Origin: Bacteroidales bacterium
GTDB lineage: Bacteria > Bacteroidota > Bacteroidia > Bacteroidales > JAFGXI01
Assembly: GCA_026985625.1 (NCBI GenBank)
Contig: JALSQC010000420.1
Location: forward strand, 1-6,111
Reading direction: 5' to 3'
DNA length: 6,111 nucleotides
Of the stretch, positions 1 through 5,483 are shown one piece after another. Both the position numbers and the translations under genes were made by a program. Every line of letters begins with the position of its first letter. Position 1 is the first letter of the stretch. The notes under the pieces are model-generated. The model had not been told where the DNA came from, ran no database searches, and saw only the letters and a program-made list of their open reading frames with translations.

Positions 1-61
1 CATTAAATTTTTTGTTGGGATAAAAAGGTTTTCCTTTGTATTTACCACTAATTATTCGCAT
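1..61 (-). CDS. rsmD: RsmD, 16S rRNA (guanine-966-N2)-methyltransferase, N-terminal fragment
   Basis: Only the first 20 codons are present; the gene reads leftward and leaves the window at base 1. The start ATG is the complement of 59–61. The translation begins MRIISGKYKGKPF, which matches the very conserved RsmD N-terminus (R-I-I-x-G-x-x-x-G-R/K) that precedes the 'RPT..R..E.LFN' region in this family. RsmD is an SAM-dependent Rossmann-fold enzyme that methylates N2 of G966 in 16S rRNA in the assembling small subunit; its catalytic motif lies outside the window. The start overlaps the 3' end of the DUF3822 gene by 10 bp in another frame, so the two are presumably translationally coupled. The DUF3822–rsmD order is a familiar arrangement in Bacteroidota and supports the call even though the fragment is short. 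Confidence 0.85.
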   Translation of the reverse strand, partial: MRIISGKYKGKPFYPNKKFN

Positions 62-885
62 AAAGTTAAATTAAAAAGATTATAAAATTCTTGTTGCTTT
101 ATTTGATTAAATGTATAACTATATGTAAAATCTTTATAACGCTTAGGAATACTTATTTTTTTTATATATTTTTTTAAAAGTTTATAAAGTTCTGTTTTTA
201 CATCTATTATTCCCGATATTTTTGTTTCAATTTTTTCGGCATTAAGATTTAATTGATCGTATATATACATAACATAAAAAACAAAATCTTCTATTGTTTT
301 GTATTTGTAGCTGTTACTTAATATTAATTTATTATTTTGTATAACTAAAATGTCAAAAAAATCATACGATGAGTTTATAAAAACTATTGGTTGTTGTAAT
401 TTATTTTTATAAAAATTTAAATTACTTTCGATATATGGCGATAACTGATTGTATATATTATATTTATAAATATTATTTATTTTTTCTAATAACACGTTGT
501 CTATTGTAAAAATATTGTAAGCTTGTGCGGCTTTTAATTTATTATAAAATACTGTTTTATTGTTAATGTCATCGAAATTAAAATTATAAATTTTTTTTAC
601 ATTTGAGTCAGAGAACAGTCCTTCCGGTAATAATGTAGATTTTGCAGACTCTACAATTATTTTTATATTACTATATTTTTGTTTAAAATAATTATTATTT
701 GATATTAAGTTAAAAATATCGTTTGTATTTGTAAAATTATTATTTCGTTCAAGTAAGATAAATTTTTGCCTGATTTTATCAAAAATACAAAAAGAAAATC
801 CATTCAAAAAAAATTGAATGGATAGTTCATAATTTTCTGTATTATTTATATCAAAGGTTTCGTCTATTAAAGAAAAATCGAGCAT
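52..885 (-). CDS. DUF3822 family protein
   Basis: This 277-residue soluble protein of unknown function belongs to DUF3822, a family found essentially in Bacteroidota and usually placed directly before rsmD, as here. The conserved N-terminal block is visible at residues 20–46: 'ELSIQFFLNGFSFCIFD' followed by 'KFILLER', the family's hydrophobic 'L-S-I...GFSFCI.D....F..L' pattern. A second family-like block is around residues 164–190 (QPIVFINSSYDFFDILVIQN). I see no signal peptide, membrane segment or catalytic motif. The start at 885 is chosen because it leaves a 24-bp gap to the upstream gene and gives the expected N-terminus. The stop overlaps the rsmD start by 10 bp. Base composition is extremely AT-rich (for example, 5 G/C among bases 661–720), well below the neighbouring prkA gene, with many Asn, Ile, Lys and Tyr codons, which fits a weakly constrained sequence. 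A role linked to rRNA modification is suggested only by neighbourhood. Confidence 0.88.
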   Translation of the reverse strand: MLDFSLIDETFDINNTENYELSIQFFLNGFSFCIFDKIRQKFILLERNNNFTNTNDIFNLISNNNYFKQKYSNIKIIVESAKSTLLPEGLFSDSNVKKIYNFNFDDINNKTVFYNKLKAAQAYNIFTIDNVLLEKINNIYKYNIYNQLSPYIESNLNFYKNKLQQPIVFINSSYDFFDILVIQNNKLILSNSYKYKTIEDFVFYVMYIYDQLNLNAEKIETKISGIIDVKTELYKLLKKYIKKISIPKRYKDFTYSYTFNQIKQQEFYNLFNLTLCE

Positions 886-909
886 TTAAATTTATAATGT
901 TTAAACTTT

Positions 910-1479
910 TTACTCCCAATTACCGGCATTATTAGTTGCCTCGGTAAGCGAACCTACTCGTAAAGTATCATTAGGATCAAAAGGTTTTGTATCAACAGCT
1001 TCAAATACATTAACTTTAACTTTTGAGCCTGTTTCTATAACACCTGCACCTAATCTAAATATAGCTGTTCCGTGTGTAAAAGGAACATATTTTAAAGAGT
1101 CGATAATATAATTTTTACCAAAAATTGTATCAAGAACACTAATTTTAATTGTATCACGAGTAATCATTCCTAATTTAACAGCATCGGCTTCGGTTAAAGA
1201 GTCTAATAAATTATCAGGAATTTCGCCAACTTTTTTAATAACAGGTATCGAGTCGTATTTAACAAAATTTATTAGCGAATCAAAACTACCCGTAAACTTA
1301 CCGTAAACATCTTTATATGCCAACTCGGCAGTTCTTATATCTTTTAAATTTTGAATAACTTTTTTATATCTGCGTGCTTTTTCTTTCTGAAAAGCTATAG
1401 GCTTTTCTATACTTGCATATAAAAGATATCCTAAAACAACAATTACAATAAACAATCCTATTTGAATTAATTTTTTCAT
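910..1479 (-). CDS. Conserved hypothetical protein with one N-terminal membrane anchor (pseudopilin-like layout)
   Basis: I do not recognise a named family for this 189-residue protein. Residues 1–4 are MKKL, followed by one strongly hydrophobic segment at about 5–22, which would act as an uncleaved signal anchor and place the rest outside the cytoplasmic membrane. Residues 30–50 are charged and helical (QKEKARRYKKVIQNLKDIRT), then comes 'AELAYKDVYGKFTGSFDSLINFV' at about 51–73. The sequence 'LKDIRTAELAY..VYGKF...FDSL' recalls the helix and 'Y...G.YP....L' turn of type II secretion or type IV pilin-like proteins, but there is no obvious prepilin peptidase site (no Gly-Phe-Thr-x-x-Glu). The remainder is probably beta-rich and ends in an Asn/Gly-rich tail with a terminal GNWE. 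It lies 24 bp upstream of the DUF3822 gene, in the same direction and probably the same operon, and 70 bp downstream of yidD. Being a real gene is well supported; the fold is a guess. Confidence 0.85.
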   Translation of the reverse strand: MKKLIQIGLFIVIVVLGYLLYASIEKPIAFQKEKARRYKKVIQNLKDIRTAELAYKDVYGKFTGSFDSLINFVKYDSIPVIKKVGEIPDNLLDSLTEADAVKLGMITRDTIKISVLDTIFGKNYIIDSLKYVPFTHGTAIFRLGAGVIETGSKVKVNVFEAVDTKPFDPNDTLRVGSLTEATNNAGNWE

Positions 1480-1513
1480 TTTAACTATAATTAAATTATT
1501 TTTTTAGTTGCCA

Positions 1514-1521
1514 CAAATTTA
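1514..1521 (-). promoter_or_regulatory. Candidate Bacteroidota-type -7 promoter box for the hypothetical–DUF3822–rsmD operon
   Basis: On the minus strand this reads TAAATTTG, an exact match to the TAnnTTTG -7 consensus used by the Bacteroidota primary sigma factor. It lies in the 70-bp gap after yidD. Transcription would begin roughly at 1505–1508, giving a leader of about 26–29 nt before the ATG at 1479. No good -33 TTG/TTTG box is seen at the usual distance (a TTG occurs upstream, but too close), so the match could be chance in such AT-rich DNA. Confidence 0.33.
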
Positions 1522-1549
1522 ATAAAAAATCAATAAATTCCACTTTTAA

Positions 1550-1816
1550 TTAAAAAATCTTTCGGCGGTATTTTTTTACAATTATTTTTGGCACTGGGTC
1601 GTATCCCGAAGTTCCCCACGGGTGACACTTCGATAAACGCTTTAATCCCAGCCAACCCCCTTTAATTATGCCATGTTTGTTAATAGCCTCAATTGTATAT
1701 TCGGAACAAGTTGGTATATGTCTGCACGATGCAGGAGTAAGAGGCGATATAAAATTACGGTAAAACTTTATTAAGATTATAAACGGAAAATTTATTATTT
1801 TTTTTATGTATTTCAT
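1550..1816 (-). CDS. yidD: YidD, membrane protein insertion efficiency factor
   Basis: This 88-residue protein is a typical full-length YidD. The family signature is intact: 'KFYRNFISPLTPASCRHIPT' (17–36), then 'CSEYTIEAI' (37–45), 'HGIIKGGWLGLKRLSKCHPW' (48–67) and 'GYDPVP' (71–76). The three hallmark cysteines are at about 31, 37 and 64. An amphipathic N-terminal stretch (MKYIKKIINFPFIILIKFYR) and a basic C-terminal tail (VKKYRRKIF) suit a small peripheral protein at the inner face of the cytoplasmic membrane, where YidD assists YidC/Sec-dependent insertion of membrane proteins. In many bacteria it lies in rpmH–rnpA–yidD–yidC; here it is away from those genes, beside a divergent prkA operon. 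The start is the only ATG that gives the family N-terminus. It may be transcribed from the candidate box just upstream. Confidence 0.97.
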   Translation of the reverse strand: MKYIKKIINFPFIILIKFYRNFISPLTPASCRHIPTCSEYTIEAINKHGIIKGGWLGLKRLSKCHPWGTSGYDPVPKIIVKKYRRKIF

Positions 1817-1946
1817 TTATTAACAATATTTTACAAAAATAAATAATTATTAATAATATATACTTTTTTTATAAAAAAAAATAAAAAACACAACAAATAA
1901 AAATATACATACGTAAAAAACATTAAAACAAATTAATAAAAAAGTT
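1817..1946. other. Divergent intergenic spacer between yidD and prkA, very AT-rich
   Basis: The spacer holds only 12 G/C in 130 bases and must contain the prkA operon promoter, because no gene on the plus strand precedes it. No exact TAnnTTTG box is found on the plus strand; the nearest is TACTTTTT at 1861–1868 (one mismatch), which would give a leader of roughly 70 nt and has no -33 partner. The only G+C-containing short palindrome is TACGTA at 1910–1915. No Shine-Dalgarno sequence precedes prkA; the leader is 'TTAATAAAAAAGTT', as is common in Bacteroidota. Use of an alternative sigma factor for prkA is possible but not shown. Confidence 0.6.
1834..1841 (-). promoter_or_regulatory. Candidate -7 promoter box for yidD
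   Basis: The minus strand reads TATTTTTG, matching TAnnTTTG. The start of transcription would be near 1827, leaving only about 11 nt of leader before the yidD ATG at 1816. No -33 TTTG box is visible. The spacer has about 9% G+C and is rich in A and T runs, so the match is only weakly informative. Confidence 0.27.
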
Positions 1947-4013
1947 ATGGCAAAACAAGTAAATAATCGAACATTAGATTTTCATATTAGCGAGGTTATA
2001 AAAAACAATCGCCAATTCGAAAACGTATTTCAAGCATTAACACGCTTAATTCTTGGAGACAAAAAAATGATAACAAAAGTAAATGTTAACGGAAATGCTA
2101 CATACGATTTTAAAGTATTTCGTCAAGGTAAAAAACATATTATAGGAATGTATGACGAACTTAACAGTTTTGTATCTTATGTAAAAGATGCAGCCGAAGG
2201 TGGCTCGTCAAAAGAAATGGCTTATGTTTTAATAGGCGAGCCCGGAAACGGAAAAACTTTTTTTGTAGATTACCTAAGTTCCATATACCGAAACTTTATA
2301 TTACAACCACAAAACACAAAATATACTTTTAGAATAAAAAATCTCGATAAACTTGGCGGCTATGGCAAAATACAATACATAGAGTCCCAAACTTTCGAAG
2401 ATCCTATGATTCTTGCTTTAAATATTTTAAACGACAAAAATAAAAACTTTGATTATCTAAAATCGCTTGGAGCAAATAATAAACAAATAGAAAAATACCT
2501 TACAAACTACAGACCCTTAGGAGCCTGTTCCGATTATATAATGGATCAAGTTAGAGATTTTTGTAATAACGATATTAATAAAATTAAAGACTTTATAGAA
2601 ATTGTTCCCGTTCCAATTAGCGAATCAAGAGGAACATTAACCGGAAAATATGCAGCAAAAGACAAAATAACATCTTCGGCAATAGATTTACTTGGCGAGG
2701 AATCAATAACCCGTTTATTACATATTACCGATACTAACAACCCATATCGTTTCGATTTAAGACGAGGAGCATTGGCACGAGTTGCCGGTGGAGGAATACA
2801 TTTTGCCGACGAAATATTTAAAAACAAAAAAGATTTAGTGCAAGTTTATTTGGGAGTTATACAAAACCGAACTATCGAAATGGAAGGATTTAAATGGCCT
2901 CTCGATACTTTAATTGTTGCAACAAGTAATAACGTTGAGTTTCAACATTTTCTCGAAGAAAAAGAAGAGGCTCCAATTATAGACCGTTGCCGAATAACTT
3001 ACATGTCGCACAATACAAACTATAAATTACAACAAGAACTAACACAATATTCTTTAGGAGATAAAGAAAAAACCACATTCTTGGGCGAAAAACTACATAT
3101 CGACCCAAACTTAAACTATGCAATATCAACAGCATTTACACTATCGCGTATGCCAAAATCAGATAGATTAAGTCCTATAGAAATGTTAAAACTTGCAGCT
3201 AACGAAGTTGCAGGAGACAAAAGCATAAAAACTTTAATGGAAGAAATAGACAAACTTAATAGAGAACCCGATATTACAAAACGATTTGGGCAAAAAGGTT
3301 TAGGACACCGTAATCTTGGGCGAGCTTTACAAATACTACTCGAAAGCTCGGGAACACAAGAAGGAAAATGCATGTATGCAGGAGATATTTTTGATGCAAT
3401 AGAAAGCGTAATTCTTGATTATGTTCAAGAAGAAAACGATAGAATAAAATACCTTAACGACCTTAAAATTGCAAAAGAACTACATCGTAAAAACATAATG
3501 AAATCAATATTTAACGCATATATGGACGAACCCGATGCAATAGAAAAAGACGTGCTAAATTACGTTAATATGATTATTGGAATAGATGCAAAAAATCTTG
3601 GTTCCGACAAAATATGGACATATAAAGATCCTCAAACCGGAAAACTTGTTGCTTTAAAAATAGACGAAACATTTATTAATAGCGTAGAATCTCGTCTCGG
3701 CTTAAAAACACAAGAACAAAAAATGAGTTTTAGAACAACAATTACTAAAATTTATGGTCAAAAAATGATGGTAAATCCAAAATATAATTTTATGGATAAT
3801 AACGATTTGGTTAAAGCCGTTACCGATGTTAGATTAAAATCTGATATTGCCGGAGCAGGAAGCTTAGTTGGGGCATTAGCAAACAGAACAAACGAAGAAA
3901 ATCAAAAACTTTATAACCGAATGATAACAACAATGGTTAATAAACTTGGATATTGTAATACATGTGCACTAAAAACAATAGAATATTTTTGCACCCAAGA
4001 CGATACAAACTAA
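1947..4013 (+). CDS. prkA: PrkA-family AAA+ ATPase / serine protein kinase (YeaG-like), divergent
   Basis: This 688-residue cytoplasmic protein is the first gene of the prkA–DUF444–spoVR operon (E. coli YeaG has about 644). The N-terminal AAA+ module reads, in order: 'GMYDELNSFVSYVKDAAEG' (67–85), matching PrkA 'YGMEEAIEQIVSYLKHAA'; Walker A GEPGNGKT (97–104); a long insert; 'GALARVAGGGIHFADEIFK' (274–292), aligning with the PrkA Walker B region and here carrying a canonical Asp-Glu (288–289); sensor-1-like 'LIVATSNNVEF' (322–332), matching PrkA 'IILAHSNESEW'; and 'APIIDRCRITYM' (342–353), the PrkA 'AFLDRVYIVKVPY' block with the likely arginine finger. The PrkA C-terminal domain follows, including 'KGLGHRNLGRALQILL' (450–465), 'YKDPQTGKLV' (559–568) and a terminal 'LGYCNTCALKTIEYFC' (667–682). 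Family members have been described as Ser/Thr kinases, and B. subtilis PrkA also as a protease-like protein; the substrate here is unknown. E. coli YeaG–YeaH act in stationary phase and nitrogen starvation. The family assignment is firm; the activity is not. Confidence 0.93.
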   Translation: MAKQVNNRTLDFHISEVIKNNRQFENVFQALTRLILGDKKMITKVNVNGNATYDFKVFRQGKKHIIGMYDELNSFVSYVKDAAEGGSSKEMAYVLIGEPGNGKTFFVDYLSSIYRNFILQPQNTKYTFRIKNLDKLGGYGKIQYIESQTFEDPMILALNILNDKNKNFDYLKSLGANNKQIEKYLTNYRPLGACSDYIMDQVRDFCNNDINKIKDFIEIVPVPISESRGTLTGKYAAKDKITSSAIDLLGEESITRLLHITDTNNPYRFDLRRGALARVAGGGIHFADEIFKNKKDLVQVYLGVIQNRTIEMEGFKWPLDTLIVATSNNVEFQHFLEEKEEAPIIDRCRITYMSHNTNYKLQQELTQYSLGDKEKTTFLGEKLHIDPNLNYAISTAFTLSRMPKSDRLSPIEMLKLAANEVAGDKSIKTLMEEIDKLNREPDITKRFGQKGLGHRNLGRALQILLESSGTQEGKCMYAGDIFDAIESVILDYVQEENDRIKYLNDLKIAKELHRKNIMKSIFNAYMDEPDAIEKDVLNYVNMIIGIDAKNLGSDKIWTYKDPQTGKLVALKIDETFINSVESRLGLKTQEQKMSFRTTITKIYGQKMMVNPKYNFMDNNDLVKAVTDVRLKSDIAGAGSLVGALANRTNEENQKLYNRMITTMVNKLGYCNTCALKTIEYFCTQDDTN

Positions 4014-4014
4014 A

Positions 4015-4074
4015 TCATTGATTTATTAAATAATAACTATAATTAAAACAATTTAATAAACTGTAAATCAATGA
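4015..4074 (+). promoter_or_regulatory. Inverted repeat / predicted RNA hairpin covering the start codon of the DUF444 gene
   Basis: TCATTGATTTA at 4015–4025 is the exact reverse complement of TAAATCAATGA at 4064–4074, and the ATG at 4071–4073 of the DUF444 gene lies inside the right arm. Directly inside, TTAAAT (4026–4031) can pair with ATTTAA (4051–4056), leaving a 7-nt bulge (4057–4063) and a 19-nt loop. Bases 4022–4031 can instead pair perfectly with 4051–4060 (10 A/U pairs), which would release the start codon. The hairpin fills the whole 57-bp gap between prkA and the DUF444 gene. It is not a terminator-like structure: it is G+C-poor and has no following U run. Control of translation of the second gene is inferred. 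The left arm starts two bases after the prkA stop codon. Confidence 0.45.
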
Positions 4075-5456
4075 AAAAAGCACGAAAAATATATAAACTT
4101 TTAAAACAGCAAGGACTAATAAATTCCGAAACCGAAAAACTTATATCAAAAGAATTATATTTTATCGAGAATAAAACACCCGTTGATTTATTTTATAACT
4201 CACAAATTTTTATAAACCAACTATACTCAAGCAACGATTTCGAAATTTTACAAGGCATAAATTTAAAAAACCATTCGCCATTATTAGCATTAAAAACACT
4301 TAAAGAACTACTCGAAAACGATAAAAAACGCGAAAAAGACGGATTTCCACGAAAAATACGATTAGGAAAATTACTAAAACCCGGCGAAAAAGGTAAAGTT
4401 ATAATTGTTCCTACAACAACCGAACCCAAATTTTATCACGATAATTCGGTAACACAAGAAGATACCGACGAAAACGATATAGGCGAAACAGGAGGCACAG
4501 GCAAAGAAAACGAAGGCGAAGTTATAGGCGAACAAAAAGCACAACCACAACAAGGCGAAGGCGAAGGACAAGGAGCAGGCGAGGGAGGCGAGTCTAACCA
4601 CGAAATTGGTAGCGATGCCTTTGAAATAGGAAAAATATTAACCCAAGAGTTTCAACTGCCAAACCTTAAACAAAAAGGCAACAAACGCTCGTTAACAAAA
4701 TATGTCTATGACTTAACCGATAAAAATCGTGGATTTGGACAAATATTAGATAAAAAAGCAACAATAAAAAAAATTATAGAAACAAACATACTACTCGGAA
4801 AAATAAATATAAACGACGAAAATTTAGACCTCGACAATTTAATTATCAACCCCGACGACCATATATTTAGAATATTATCTAAAGAAAAAACTTTCGAGAG
4901 CCAAGCTCTTGTATTTTTTGTTAGAGATTATTCAGGCTCTATGCAAGGTGCACCAACCGAAGCAATAATATCGCTACATTTATTAATATATTCGTGGTTA
5001 ATGTATCAATACAAAAATAGGGTAGAAACCCGTTTTATTTTACATGATACCGAAGCAAAAGAAGTTAACGATTTTTACACATACTATAAATCAACAGTAG
5101 CAGGAGGAACACAAGTATCGCCGGCATTTAAAAAAGTAAACGAAATTGTAAAAACCGAAAACCTTGCCAAAGATTATAATATTTATATTTTTTACGGAAC
5201 CGACGGTGACGACTGGGATAGCTCAGGCGAAAAAACTATCGAAGAAATAAAAAAAGCTTTAATATACACAAACCGTATAGGAATTACAGTTGCCCGAAAC
5301 TCGTGGACAACTGCCGAAAAAACTACAGTCGAAAAATACTTAGACAAATCGGGACTACTAAAATCAAATAACGAAAAAATTAAAATAGATTCGTTTAAAT
5401 CCGACGGGGTAGAAGAAAAAACAATTATCGAAAGCATTAAAAAAATAATTAGCTAA
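4071..5456 (+). CDS. yeaH: DUF444 / VWA-like protein (YeaH/YhbH family), divergent
   Basis: This 461-residue protein is the second gene of the operon and the usual partner of PrkA. The C-terminal half is a von Willebrand A-like domain with a complete MIDAS metal site: DYSGSM at 286–291 (D286, S288, S290), 'GGTQVSPAFKK' at 345–355 with T347, and 'YGTDGDDWDSS' at 375–385 with D378. 'LHDTEAKEVNDFYTYY' (324–339) matches the YeaH block 'HHTQAKEVDEHEFFYS'. Upstream, 'FQLPNLKQKG' (194–203) matches the DUF444 'LALPNLKQ' motif, followed by the 'LTKYVYD' region. Residues about 125–180 are a disordered acidic Gly/Glu/Gln linker, also typical of the family. Residues 1–90 are a Lys-rich helical segment unlike the start of enterobacterial YeaH as I recall it. 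No membrane segment is seen. The start codon sits inside an inverted repeat. The role is probably as the adaptor or effector of the PrkA AAA+ ATPase, by analogy with MoxR–VWA pairs. Confidence 0.93.
   Translation: MKKARKIYKLLKQQGLINSETEKLISKELYFIENKTPVDLFYNSQIFINQLYSSNDFEILQGINLKNHSPLLALKTLKELLENDKKREKDGFPRKIRLGKLLKPGEKGKVIIVPTTTEPKFYHDNSVTQEDTDENDIGETGGTGKENEGEVIGEQKAQPQQGEGEGQGAGEGGESNHEIGSDAFEIGKILTQEFQLPNLKQKGNKRSLTKYVYDLTDKNRGFGQILDKKATIKKIIETNILLGKININDENLDLDNLIINPDDHIFRILSKEKTFESQALVFFVRDYSGSMQGAPTEAIISLHLLIYSWLMYQYKNRVETRFILHDTEAKEVNDFYTYYKSTVAGGTQVSPAFKKVNEIVKTENLAKDYNIYIFYGTDGDDWDSSGEKTIEEIKKALIYTNRIGITVARNSWTTAEKTTVEKYLDKSGLLKSNNEKIKIDSFKSDGVEEKTIIESIKKIIS
4551..4592 (+). repeat. 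Low-complexity Gly/Glu codon repeat within the DUF444 linker
   Basis: Reiterated GGC-GAA / GGA / GCA codons encode QGEGEGQGAGEGGE (residues 161–174). This is the densest part of a flexible acidic linker between the N-terminal segment and the VWA-like domain. The repeat unit of 6 bp (GGCGAA) could change length by slippage without breaking the frame. Gly-rich linkers at this place are a general feature of DUF444 proteins. Confidence 0.7.
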
Positions 5457-5483
5457 ATTATTTGCAAAATAAAAAAAGATAAG

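Noticed and set aside
1846..1857. Perfect 12-bp palindrome ATTATTAATAAT in the yidD–prkA spacer, considered as an operator.
   Set aside because: It contains only A and T in a region of about 91% A+T, where such palindromes arise easily by chance; no second copy was noticed.
1869..1879. Long A run in the spacer as a slippage or regulatory tract.
   Set aside because: Similar A and T runs occur throughout the low-G+C spacer and within genes, and nothing marks this one as special.
2546..2827. Open frame on the minus strand inside prkA (similar ones at 3116–3373, 4193–4429, 4374–4601, 5192–5437 and 5670–5873).
   Set aside because: Each lies wholly or largely within a well-supported gene on the other strand, has low-complexity or Ser/Phe/Ile-rich translation and matches no family; they are shadows of the real genes.
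4014..4070. The prkA–DUF444 hairpin as an intrinsic terminator.
   Set aside because: The stem has only two G-C pairs, its right arm runs into the next coding sequence, and no U tract follows.
4440..4610. Gly/Glu-rich stretch as a tandem repeat element or a sign of frameshift.
   Set aside because: The frame is continuous, the family normally has a Gly-rich linker at this place, and the repetition is at codon level only.
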